Assembly (NCBI GenBank): GCA_015665275.1
Contig: JADFAL010000115.1
Coordinates: 1-36,704 of the forward strand
Length of the DNA: 36,704 nucleotides
DNA from: Flavobacteriales bacterium
GTDB taxonomy: Bacteria > Bacteroidota > Bacteroidia > Flavobacteriales_D > Crocinitomicaceae
Reading direction: 5' to 3'
Shown in pieces: positions 1-7,521 of the stretch. The first letter of the stretch is position 1. Every line of letters begins with the position of its first letter. The position numbers and the translations under genes are program-made. Under the pieces are notes generated by a model. That model was not told the DNA's origin and did no database searches. It was given only the letters and a program-made list of their open reading frames with translations.

Positions 1-396
1 GAAGCCATTTTAGCGTACAATCAAAACGTGCAACGCATAACTTCAAACGATGAATTTATTCAAACCGTGGAATACGACACACCTGCGAATCGAACGACGG
101 AACGCATGTACTTCCGGGTTTGGTTGGAAAAGAAATCGAAACAGCCACTGGAAAATGTTTCGTTGGTAATTCATGCGACTGATAGTGATTCGGACTTCAA
201 TCACTACCATGCTATTCCTCTCTACAACGATCGTTTCGCCGGAATCAACAACTGGACGTCGTTATCGTTTAGCGGGCAAATTCCAGACCATTTCAACGAT
301 TTTGAGAAAGTTAAAATCTACATCTGGAATCAAGGAAAAGAAACCTTTGAATTGCGAAACATTCACATTTTTATAGACACGTACAAATCATTATAA
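1..396 (+). CDS. C-terminal part of an unidentified protein (cut by window edge)
   Basis: The reading frame is open to the first base of the window, so this is the last 131 codons of a longer gene; the GTG at 28 is probably an internal Val. The visible part is soluble, rich in aromatic and beta-branched residues, and looks like an all-beta domain (pattern FRVWLEKKS...VSLVIHATDSD...KVKIYIWNQGKETFELRNIHIFID), as found at the C-terminus of some Bacteroidota membrane or carbohydrate-related proteins. I do not recognise the family. It ends two bases before the next ATG, so it is very probably co-transcribed with the ExbD-like lipoprotein. Confidence 0.8.
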   Translation, partial: EAILAYNQNVQRITSNDEFIQTVEYDTPANRTTERMYFRVWLEKKSKQPLENVSLVIHATDSDSDFNHYHAIPLYNDRFAGINNWTSLSFSGQIPDHFNDFEKVKIYIWNQGKETFELRNIHIFIDTYKSL

Positions 397-398
397 CT

Positions 399-1277
399 AT
401 GAAGTTTCACCATTTGTTGGCTGCGACATTGTTTACTTTACTTAGTTCTTGTGGGGGAGAATCTGAAAAGGAGGAAACCGCCAACAACGAGAAGAATGAT
501 TTTATCGCTCCGGTAACGGAAGACTACCAGCATATCATTGCGGAATCTACGAATGATTATCCGCTTATTTTACGATCGGAGATGGACATTGAAATACTTG
601 ATCGTAACATAATGGAAATAGTGATTGGTCTTGACGGATCATTTACCATCGAAGGAGATAGCGCAGATTGGGATGATTTGGACGAAGAAGTTCGTATGTT
701 TTTTGAGATCAATCGAAGACTGAGCGCCGATCAATATTCAAAGTTGAAAAATGATAAATACTACAAAGGAGTTTCTTATCCATTCTTTACTCGTTTTACA
801 CGGGAATCATATCAAAGTTATATCAATCAGCTCACTAAAATGGCGGAAACGGATGCGAAAGCTGGTCTTTATCTTCAACGTCATGTTAGGCGTTTCAAAG
901 CGTTCGATGCGGTAGAAGATCAAGAATTACCATACATTAGCCCATTGGCCGTTATAAGATACGTCCATCCTGATGATTATCCACAAGAAAAACTTCTAGA
1001 ATTCGAAACAAAGTTGGCTCAAATCATTTATTCGCTTAGAGGAGATTTAGCCATTGATAAATTCAAAACAAATTACAGGAACATTAGGGCTAGAGTTGGT
1101 GCGGATGGAGATGCTAGAAGGCAATTGTTGTACTTACAAGAAATGTATCCGGCTTATTTATTGAGACTAAAAGAATCCGAAACGGAAGTTCTAGAACCTG
1201 CATTGGAGCCAATGCCTGTTCCAACTCCGGCACCCTCAGAAGATATCGAAGAAGAACCTTTGGTGCCTGTTCGTTAA
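399..1277 (+). CDS. Lipoprotein with an ExbD-like periplasmic domain
   Basis: This 292-residue protein has an SPII signal peptide with lipobox LSSC (Cys18), followed by an acidic tether. The body has no membrane helix. Residues about 69-250 match the periplasmic part of the large ExbD encoded at 14426-15217: RNIMEI against RNIFEI, FFEINRRLSADQ against FYRINRSLSGEQ, YYKGVSYPFFTR against SYKGYEFPFYSR, SPLAVIRY against HPQAHIRV, and LRGDLAIDKF against LRDEAAMKYF, in the same order and similar spacing. The ExbD transmembrane helix with its essential Asp is missing, so it cannot itself be a stator subunit. The tail is Pro/Glu-rich (about 268-292). It is joined to the gene upstream by a two-base gap and shares a TTAA stop overlap with convergent hemJ. 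Homology to ExbD is read from the sequence; the role (partner, decoy or regulator of the ExbB/D complex) is unknown. Confidence 0.85.
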   Translation: MKFHHLLAATLFTLLSSCGGESEKEETANNEKNDFIAPVTEDYQHIIAESTNDYPLILRSEMDIEILDRNIMEIVIGLDGSFTIEGDSADWDDLDEEVRMFFEINRRLSADQYSKLKNDKYYKGVSYPFFTRFTRESYQSYINQLTKMAETDAKAGLYLQRHVRRFKAFDAVEDQELPYISPLAVIRYVHPDDYPQEKLLEFETKLAQIIYSLRGDLAIDKFKTNYRNIRARVGADGDARRQLLYLQEMYPAYLLRLKESETEVLEPALEPMPVPTPAPSEDIEEEPLVPVR

Positions 1278-1831
1278 GATTTGGATCGAACGCGTTTATA
1301 CATCTTAATCAAAATCATTAGACCTATTGCAACGGCAAAAAAGCCAACTGTTCCTTTGATCCAATTCATGGAATCTTTCAGCATCACAATGAAAACGATA
1401 GCTACGAGTGCCAATGTCGCTACTTCGTTCCAGAGGCGCAGCATGTTCGATTTCCATGCGTACTTGCCTTTTTTCAGATCAAACATGATTTTCTGGCAAA
1501 CAAAATGGTAAACCAACAAAAGTCCCACAAAAGCCAATTTGATGTGCATCCAACGACCAGCTGGGGATTCAAAGAAATAGTCCCATCGTTCAAAGAGCAT
1601 CCAGAATCCAAAAACGAAGGTGAGAATCATGGCCGGTGTTGTGATAATCCACCACAAACGTTTCTCCATAATTTCAAACTGATCCGAAAGAATTTTTCTT
1701 GCCGTTTCCTCCTTTTGCTGGGCTTCCGTATGGTAAATGAACAAACGAACGATATAGAAAAGCCCTGCAAACCAGCTCACCATGAAGATAATGTGCAACG
1801 CTTTAATAGTCTGATAGGATTCGTATTCCAT
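1274..1831 (-). CDS. hemJ: HemJ-type protoporphyrinogen IX oxidase
   Basis: The 185-residue membrane protein has about five hydrophobic helices and starts with the family signature: ALHIIFMVSWFAGLFYIVRL near the N-terminus, then IYHTEA, a Trp-rich second segment (WWIITTPAMILTFVFGFW) and a third containing WMHIKL. This is the HemJ (UPF0093) family, which oxidises protoporphyrinogen IX to protoporphyrin IX in the inner membrane during haem synthesis; the His of ALHIIF and the Arg/Lys residues are the conserved ones. Length is close to normal for the family. The 3' end overlaps the convergent lipoprotein gene by four bases (both stop in TTAA). A promoter box lies only four bases before the ATG. 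No other haem gene is next to it. Confidence 0.88.
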   Translation of the reverse strand: MEYESYQTIKALHIIFMVSWFAGLFYIVRLFIYHTEAQQKEETARKILSDQFEIMEKRLWWIITTPAMILTFVFGFWMLFERWDYFFESPAGRWMHIKLAFVGLLLVYHFVCQKIMFDLKKGKYAWKSNMLRLWNEVATLALVAIVFIVMLKDSMNWIKGTVGFFAVAIGLMILIKMYKRVRSKS

Positions 1832-1835
1832 AAGG

Positions 1836-1843
1836 CAAAGATA
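1836..1843 (-). promoter_or_regulatory. Promoter -7 box of hemJ, almost touching the start codon
   Basis: On the minus strand this reads TATCTTTG, an exact match to the Bacteroidota -7 consensus TAnnTTTG. Only four bases separate it from the hemJ ATG at 1831, so transcription should start at or next to the A of the start codon, giving a leaderless or nearly leaderless mRNA. The start codon itself is well supported because the family signature begins about ten residues later. Confidence 0.6.
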
Positions 1844-1926
1844 ATTAGAAATTAGGGTGAAACCTGCGGTTTCTTTTCGATCGCAATACTTTTGGATCGA
1901 CCTAAGGTCTTTTCGACATCCAAGCG

Positions 1927-1954
1927 TCTAAAAGGCGCAGCCGATCTAAAAGGC
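1927..1954. repeat. Direct repeat TCTAAAAGGC x2 upstream of lysS
   Basis: Two identical ten-base copies, at 1927-1936 and 1945-1954, are offset by 18 bases, close to two helical turns. They lie between hemJ and lysS, together with a possible second promoter box TACTTTTG (1887-1894) and the small palindrome GACCTAAGGTC (about 1899-1909). They could be paired binding sites or part of a leader RNA; no function is shown by the sequence. Confidence 0.4.
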
Positions 1955-1975
1955 AACTTGATGCCGAATCTAGGA

Positions 1976-1992
1976 GTGAATCTATGATTCAC
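1976..1992. promoter_or_regulatory. Perfect palindrome in front of the lysS promoter
   Basis: GTGAATC-TAT-GATTCAC has two perfect seven-base arms around a three-base centre. It sits just upstream of the TATCTTTG box, about where the -33 element would be, which suits an operator. An ATG inside it (1984) opens an in-frame extension of lysS, but that ATG lies upstream of the promoter box and is unlikely to be used. Confidence 0.45.
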
Positions 1993-2006
1993 GATCTAAT
2001 TTCTAC

Positions 2007-2014
2007 TATCTTTG
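2007..2014 (+). promoter_or_regulatory. Promoter -7 box of lysS
   Basis: TATCTTTG matches the Bacteroidota -7 consensus TAnnTTTG and lies 20 bases before the ATG at 2035. I see no clear -33 TTG; the expected region is occupied by the palindrome at 1976-1992. Confidence 0.6.
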
Positions 2015-2034
2015 CTTCTTCAAAAAATGTCGAT

Positions 2035-3747
2035 ATGAGTGCACTAGAACTTTCAGATCAGGAAATCCAGAGACGTGAAACTTTGGACAAACTGAGAGCA
2101 TTGGGAATCAATCCGTATCCTGCGGCTTTGTACCCCGTAACACATAAATCTGCCGACATCAAGAACAACTTCAAGGAAAACGAAGAGGTTGTAATTGCTG
2201 GGCGATTGATGCGAAGAAAGGTTCAGGGTAAAGCTTCTTTTGGTGAATTACAAGATTCCGAAGGGCGTATCCAAGTGTATTTCAATCGAGATGAAATTTG
2301 CCCAGGTGAGGACAAAACAATGTACAATGAAGTATTCAAGCGTCTTTTGGACCTTGGAGATTTTGTTGGTGTTGAAGGAACGGTATTCAAAACGCAAACG
2401 GGTGAAATAACTGTGGCGGTGAAAGAATTCAAGCTTTTGAGTAAAGCTTTGAAACCGCTTCCATTACCCAAAACGGATGCTGAAGGAAACGTACATGATG
2501 CCTTCACAGATCCTGAATTACGGTACCGTCAGCGTTATGTTGATTTGACCGTGAATCCGAATGTGAAGGAGATCTTCATGAAGCGTACGAAGTTGTTTAC
2601 AGCAATGCGAAACTTCTTCAACGATGCTGGATATATGGAGGTTGAAACTCCAGTATTGCAGTCCATTGCTGGTGGAGCAGCCGCACGACCATTTGAGACG
2701 CATCACAACGCCTTAGACATTCCATTGTACATGCGAATTGCTAACGAATTGCACCTGAAACGACTTATCGTAGGTGGATTTGAAGGTGTTTACGAATTCT
2801 CCAAAAACTTCCGAAACGAAGGAATGGATCGCACGCACAATCCGGAGTTTACGGCGATGGAAATTTACGTTTCCTACAAGGATTACAACTGGATGATGGA
2901 ATTTACCGAAAGCTTGTTGGAACATTGTGCCATGGAAGTAAACGGAACTACCGAGTGTACTTTCGGGGAGCATCAAATTAACTTCAAAGCTCCGTACAAA
3001 CGTATTACTATGCGTGATTCCATTTTGGAATTCACTGGATACGATATCAATGGTAAATCAGAAGAAGAACTTTTCGCCGCATGCAAAGAAATGGGCATCG
3101 ACGTAAATGAAACCATGGGGAAAGGAAAGTTGATTGATGAAATTTTCGGTGAGAAATGTGAAGGGAATTACATCCAGCCTACATTCATCACAGATTATCC
3201 AAAAGAGATGTCACCGTTGTGTAAAGAGCACCGTGACAACCCTGAATTAACGGAAAGATTTGAGTTAATGGTTTGTGGTAAAGAGATTGCCAATGCGTAC
3301 TCTGAGTTGAACGATCCAATTGATCAACGCGAGCGATTCGAAGATCAGGTTCGCTTGGCGGAAAAAGGAGACGACGAAGCAACAGGAACTATTGATCAAG
3401 ATTTCTTGCGCGCTTTGGAATACGGAATGCCACCAACATCTGGATTGGGAATAGGAATGGATCGATTGATTATGTTCTTAACAAACAATCCAGCAATTCA
3501 AGAAGTATTGTTCTTCCCTCAGATGAAACCTGAGGTTTGGGGAGCACAAGGACCGGAATTGAACGAAAATGAGCAAATCATCTTCGATATTCTTTCGAAA
3601 GAGAAATCAATGGATCTTAACGCTTTGAAAGAAGCAGCGGGACTTTCAAACAAGCAGTGGGATAAATCCATCAAAGGATTGGCGAAACATGGATTGACGA
3701 AGGTGACGAAGACGGATGATGCTTTGATAGTTGACGTAGTTGAATAA
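2035..3747 (+). CDS. lysS: Lysyl-tRNA synthetase (class II)
   Basis: LysRS charges tRNA-Lys with lysine using ATP. I start it at the ATG at 2035 (570 residues), giving MSALELSDQEIQ; the upstream in-frame ATG at 1984 precedes the promoter box. The N-terminal OB-fold anticodon domain covers about residues 50-150 (VVIAGRLMRRK, GKASFGELQD). Class II motif 2 is FRNEGMDRTHNPEFT at about 260-274, and motif 3 is GLGIGMDRLIMF at about 469-480. After motif 3 there is an extra C-terminal segment of about 60 residues (about 511-570), Lys-rich and helix-turn-helix-like; extensions of this kind are common in Bacteroidota LysRS. The gene stands alone, with a regulatory-looking upstream region. Confidence 0.97.
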   Translation: MSALELSDQEIQRRETLDKLRALGINPYPAALYPVTHKSADIKNNFKENEEVVIAGRLMRRKVQGKASFGELQDSEGRIQVYFNRDEICPGEDKTMYNEVFKRLLDLGDFVGVEGTVFKTQTGEITVAVKEFKLLSKALKPLPLPKTDAEGNVHDAFTDPELRYRQRYVDLTVNPNVKEIFMKRTKLFTAMRNFFNDAGYMEVETPVLQSIAGGAAARPFETHHNALDIPLYMRIANELHLKRLIVGGFEGVYEFSKNFRNEGMDRTHNPEFTAMEIYVSYKDYNWMMEFTESLLEHCAMEVNGTTECTFGEHQINFKAPYKRITMRDSILEFTGYDINGKSEEELFAACKEMGIDVNETMGKGKLIDEIFGEKCEGNYIQPTFITDYPKEMSPLCKEHRDNPELTERFELMVCGKEIANAYSELNDPIDQRERFEDQVRLAEKGDDEATGTIDQDFLRALEYGMPPTSGLGIGMDRLIMFLTNNPAIQEVLFFPQMKPEVWGAQGPELNENEQIIFDILSKEKSMDLNALKEAAGLSNKQWDKSIKGLAKHGLTKVTKTDDALIVDVVE

Positions 3748-3850
3748 TCTTCATGGATAGAGGCGGGTACCGATAAATTCGTTCTACTAATCCATCATTT
3801 ACTTCATAGAATACCACAGTAAGGCAACTCGAGCACCTATGTTAGCTTAA

Positions 3851-4081
3851 ATTTTAGCAGAGTTTTCTATTTATCCCGACCCATCAAACGGATCCTTCAT
3901 CCTAGAAGTGCCTATTTCAGGAACATATAGCTTACTACATGCTCTGGGGCAGAGTTTAAATAAAGGATCATTGAAAGCAGGACAAAACATCCTATCGCCT
4001 GAACTAAATTCAGGAATATATTTCATCCAGGTGACACTGAAAAATCAAGGAACTATGCAGCAACAAATTCAACTGTACTAG
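3851..4081 (+). pseudogene. Orphan T9SS type A sorting-domain fragment
   Basis: An open stretch of 76 codons without a usable start reads as a complete T9SS C-terminal sorting domain: FSIYPDPSNGSFILEV (the YPNPSNG-type motif), then LLHALGQSL, LSPELNSGIYFIQV and a final QQQIQLY before TAG. This is the domain that sends proteins through the type IX secretion system. An in-frame TAA at 3848-3850 closes the frame, and nothing recognisable precedes it back to lysS. I read it as the surviving 3' end of a lost secreted-protein gene. The original terminator (4103-4138) is still in place directly behind it. No gene is seen in 3748-3850. Confidence 0.75.
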
Positions 4082-4102
4082 TAAATAACATAGAAAAGAG
4101 AG

Positions 4103-4138
4103 AGAAATCCGGGCATTGCTGTCCGGATTTCTTTTTTT
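4103..4138 (+). terminator. Rho-independent terminator
   Basis: The perfect ten-base stem AGAAATCCGG / CCGGATTTCT (4103-4112 and 4123-4132) has a ten-base loop and a run of T at 4132-4138. It follows the orphan sorting domain by 21 bases and would also end lysS transcripts. Confidence 0.9.
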
Positions 4139-4178
4139 GAAAATTCAACGTTTCCAAAGTATTCGGCGTTCTATCAAT

Positions 4179-4415
4179 ATGCACGCTATTCTGCCTATTT
4201 TCTTGGTTTTACTTATTTCTTTATCCTGCCAAAAAGAAGTGAAACCGGACTATCAAGGCGACTATGATCCGTATGACATTTCTTACGATTATTACTATTT
4301 AAAGGGAGTTGTAAAAGACACATTCGGCATTCTAATGAACTATGGCTACTGCAAAGCTGCTGGCGTCATTCGCTATACTATTCTTTACTACAACTGCTCT
4401 CACCTGTCCATTTGA
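4179..4415 (+). pseudogene. Truncated lipoprotein gene overlapping the next start
   Basis: From the ATG at 4179 the frame encodes a clean SPII signal peptide (MHAILPIFLVLLISLSC, lipobox LSLSC) and a Tyr/Asp-rich tether, then YYLKGVVKDTFGIL, which resembles the first strand of a carboxypeptidase-regulatory-like domain (GxVxDxxG). After about residue 50 the sequence stops looking like protein (NYGYCKAAGVIRYTILYYNC) because it is reading the signal-peptide codons of the following gene (ATG 4342) in another frame. The simplest reading is a lipoprotein gene cut by a deletion around 4330. It may still be translated as a short lipopeptide of 78 residues. Confidence 0.5.
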
Positions 4416-6366
4416 TGGCAATGAGATCAACGCTGGAACGTTAACACCTACAGCAGGATACCAAACTGTAAACACTTCCAATGGAGACTATTGGGTAATC
4501 AATGTAAACTGTGGTGATACCTACAATTTCAACTTTTGTAACAACGGAGGTACAGCAACTTGGGATACACAAATCACTATTCTTCAGACCAACGGAATCA
4601 CAGAATTGGCCTACAACGATGATAATTGTGGATTGCAATCCGATGTTTCATGGCAAGCGACTTTCACAGGGACTGTATACGTTTTGGTAACCGAATACTT
4701 TTGCAATCTCGACGGAACCTTCAACGGCACTATGGCCTATAATGTCACCTCAGGATCCATTGTCGGAAATGCTTCATTCAATCTCACAGCTAACAATTGT
4801 CTCTCAGCGTCTGCCACAATTATAGGAGACACTGGGGGTACTTTTTCATTCAATCCGGCACCGATGGATGCAGCGACAATTAATCCAACTACCGGAGCGA
4901 TTTCCAATGGAACTGCGGGCGCAACATATAACGTAGATTATACAGTTAACTGTGTTACAACAAATGAATCGGTAACATTATTGAATTCTGGGAATGCTGC
5001 CTTCGCGCTCACTGTTGTTTGTGGTGGAGCTACGGCTAACATAACTGGAGACACGGGAGGAACGTTCGTCTTTAATCCCGTTCCAACAGATGGAGCACAG
5101 ATTAACGCATCTACAGGAGCACTCACTAATGGAACGGCCGGTAATTCATATACGGTGGAATACACCATTTGTGGGGCTACAACTTCGCAATCTGTGACCG
5201 TTCTTACGAATGATTGTTGGACCTTAAATGGAAACGCTACAAATATAACAGTTGGATCAGATGATTGTATTCAGCTAACCGCGGCGGTCAATGGACAACT
5301 AGGCTGTGCATGGAGCGGTTCTCAAATCGATTTTGCAACTGATTTCAACTTGATATTGGACTACTACTTCGGAAACAACATCAATGGAGCCGATGGAAAT
5401 ACCTTTACTTTCCAACCGAGTGCTTCAACCGCATGTGGAACAGCTGGTGGTCAGCTAGGTGCCGGAGGATTGACAAACGCGCTGTCCATCGAATTTGATA
5501 CTTACGACAACGACAACCCAGCGCATATTTATGATATGGCCTGTGATCATATTGCCGTTGAAATTGATGGTGATCATCAAAACGCAGCGCCAGCCGCAGG
5601 CCCCGTTTGTGCCAAAACAAGTATGGGAAATATTGATGACGGAGGAACGTATGAAGTAATCATCGATTGGAATGCAACTACGCAAACATTGGAAGTATTC
5701 TTTGATGGCGTATCCAGATTGACGTATAACAACGACATCGTCAACAACGTATTTGGTGGGCAAAGTCTGGTATACTGGGGAGCAACCGCTGCAACTGGAG
5801 GACTCAACAATCAGCAGTATTTCTGCCCAAGTTCTGTAGTTATTCTTCCTGTTGGGCTGACCTCTTTCTCTTCGGAGTGTCTTGGAACTGAAGAAGTATT
5901 CACTTGGAAAACAAGCACGGAACAAAACGCAAGTCATTTTATGTTGGAGTATACGTATGACGGATATATCTTCTATCCAGAAACAAGCGTGCAAGCTATC
6001 GGGAACTCCAATACGGAACAAACGTATCAGGTGCTCGTTACCACGATAGATCCGAACACTCGCTATTACCGATTGAAAGCGGTGGACCTAAATGGAAGCT
6101 TTGAAACATCCGATTTGATTTCAGGGAAGGCATGCATGAATGCTTCGTTATTGCAATCGGTGTATCAGGACGGAAATATCGTTCACGTAAAAATGAATCA
6201 ACCAGCAACTGTGCAATTGGTAAACAATATGGGGCAAATTCTTCTTACAGATGCATCTGATGATTCCTTGAGCTTTGAAACTTCTCAATTGGCGGCCGGA
6301 ATGTATCAACTAGTTTTGACAGGAGCAGACGGAACAAAAGAGGTGGAATCGATTATGGTGCGGTAG
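4342..6366 (+). CDS. T9SS-exported surface protein with lectin-like domain
   Basis: This 674-residue secreted protein has a signal peptide (about 1-21), a pre-peptidase-C-like beta domain (about 22-138), two tandem homologous modules (141-216 and 217-289, sharing GDTGGTF.FNP and NGTAG..Y.V.YT), an L-type lectin-like domain (about 291-495, with LSIEFDTYDNDN and DHIAVEIDGDH as likely sugar/Ca-binding parts), a module starting LPVGLTSFSSECLGTEEVF and containing RYYRLKAVDLNG (about 502-590), and a C-terminal T9SS type A sorting domain (about 600-674: VQLVNNMGQILL, LAAGMYQLVL). It should cross the outer membrane by the type IX system and be anchored or released at the surface. Binding of glycans is inference from the lectin fold. 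Cysteines are frequent, fitting an extracellular protein. Its start overlaps the truncated lipoprotein, so its native promoter may have been lost. Confidence 0.85.
   Translation: MATAKLLASFAILFFTTTALTCPFDGNEINAGTLTPTAGYQTVNTSNGDYWVINVNCGDTYNFNFCNNGGTATWDTQITILQTNGITELAYNDDNCGLQSDVSWQATFTGTVYVLVTEYFCNLDGTFNGTMAYNVTSGSIVGNASFNLTANNCLSASATIIGDTGGTFSFNPAPMDAATINPTTGAISNGTAGATYNVDYTVNCVTTNESVTLLNSGNAAFALTVVCGGATANITGDTGGTFVFNPVPTDGAQINASTGALTNGTAGNSYTVEYTICGATTSQSVTVLTNDCWTLNGNATNITVGSDDCIQLTAAVNGQLGCAWSGSQIDFATDFNLILDYYFGNNINGADGNTFTFQPSASTACGTAGGQLGAGGLTNALSIEFDTYDNDNPAHIYDMACDHIAVEIDGDHQNAAPAAGPVCAKTSMGNIDDGGTYEVIIDWNATTQTLEVFFDGVSRLTYNNDIVNNVFGGQSLVYWGATAATGGLNNQQYFCPSSVVILPVGLTSFSSECLGTEEVFTWKTSTEQNASHFMLEYTYDGYIFYPETSVQAIGNSNTEQTYQVLVTTIDPNTRYYRLKAVDLNGSFETSDLISGKACMNASLLQSVYQDGNIVHVKMNQPATVQLVNNMGQILLTDASDDSLSFETSQLAAGMYQLVLTGADGTKEVESIMVR
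4762..5208 (+). repeat. Two tandem modules inside the surface protein
   Basis: The two modules of 73-76 codons (4762-4989 and 4990-5208) are clearly homologous in protein and still recognisable in DNA (GGAGACAC.GG.GG, AATGGAAC.GC.GG). Divergence is too high for a recent duplication. Confidence 0.7.
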
Positions 6367-6479
6367 GTGAAATTATCGGATATATGATTCCTTCTGTTGT
6401 GCCTTGGCATTGATGACCAGAACAAATAGAAAAAGCTAAAGTGCTTTTCATTAAAAGACCGTGAAATTAAGGCATTTAC

Positions 6480-7472
6480 TTAATGCGACTCACGCTTCTG
6501 AAAATCACATTCCAAAATGAAGTGTTCTCCCGGGGATTTCGACTTCGTCAATCGTTCATACATACGATCAACTGTTTGCAAACCAATTTGAACAATCGGT
6601 TGACGCAATGCAGAAATTGGCGGATTCATGTATTGGAATGCTTCGCTGTCATCAAACGAAATCAAACGAACGTCTTCTGGAATTCGAACACCTGCCTTAT
6701 TCAAAGCCGATAGCGCAATCAAAGTACATTTATTATTCAATGCAATAAACGAATCCGTTCCGGCATCTAACTCTTGCTGAATCAACTTATCGACCTCTGC
6801 TTGATCTTCAGGCAAGTCAACGTAATTATAGTCAACTCCTCCCGCCTCGCACGCCTCTTTCGTACCCTCGATGCGTTCCTGAATCGTAGAAACATTCTCT
6901 GGATATGGCACCAAAGCAGACAGACGCTTTGGCTTCTTGGTAAACGAATTGATCAACTTTTCAGATTCTGCGCGGTTATCTACCCCAACAAAATCGGCAT
7001 TTTCATCTCCCGGACGATCTGTAAAAACTACCGGAATGTGTGTTTCCAAAAGAATTGGAATTAACTGCTTGATGTTATTACTCGGAGCGATGATCATACC
7101 ATCAATAGAACGTTGAATCAACTCACGCATCAATGCCTTCTCTAACTCTACATCATCGTTCGTATTTACAATGAATGTATTGTATCCCGTATCGTATAAT
7201 TTTTCTTGAATCGTCTTACAAATCTCAGCATAGAATGGGTTGGAAATATCCGGTAATACCAATCCGATTGTCTTGGTTTCGCCTTGACGCAGACTCTTCG
7301 CAAAGAAGTTAGGAACGTATGACAATTCCTTTGCCTTTTCTTTGATCAATCGCTGCTTTTCCTTGCTGATATTGAATTGATCCCCCTTACCATTCAGGAC
7401 AAAGGATACCGTTGCTTTGGAGACATTCAGCGCCTTCGCAATATCGTTGAGGGAGGTTCTTTTGGTTTTCAT
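6480..7472 (-). CDS. LacI-family transcriptional regulator
   Basis: The 330-residue protein has the LacI layout. The N-terminal helix-turn-helix with hinge runs over residues about 5-60 (SLNDIAKALNVSKATVSFVL, then ELSYVPNFFAKSLRQGETKTIGLVLPD), followed by a periplasmic-binding-protein-like sensor domain (about 62-330). A sugar or related ligand is expected to control binding to a palindromic operator. There is no sugar transporter or glycosidase beside it, so the target is not local and the ligand cannot be named. The gene stands alone between the surface protein (convergent) and the M48 gene. I see no clear TAnnTTTG box upstream. Confidence 0.93.
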   Translation of the reverse strand: MKTKRTSLNDIAKALNVSKATVSFVLNGKGDQFNISKEKQRLIKEKAKELSYVPNFFAKSLRQGETKTIGLVLPDISNPFYAEICKTIQEKLYDTGYNTFIVNTNDDVELEKALMRELIQRSIDGMIIAPSNNIKQLIPILLETHIPVVFTDRPGDENADFVGVDNRAESEKLINSFTKKPKRLSALVPYPENVSTIQERIEGTKEACEAGGVDYNYVDLPEDQAEVDKLIQQELDAGTDSFIALNNKCTLIALSALNKAGVRIPEDVRLISFDDSEAFQYMNPPISALRQPIVQIGLQTVDRMYERLTKSKSPGEHFILECDFQKRESH

Positions 7473-7521
7473 GCTATTCCAGGTAGAGTAAGACTCTTAA
7501 TGTACAAATAATTCCTGATAA

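Noticed and set aside
1984-2034. A 17-codon upstream extension of lysS from ATG 1984.
   Set aside because: That ATG lies in a palindrome upstream of the promoter box, and LysRS homology begins after the ATG at 2035.
5455-6021. A 188-codon minus-strand frame within the surface-protein gene.
   Set aside because: Antisense to a well-supported gene with clear domain structure; no domain or start signal of its own.
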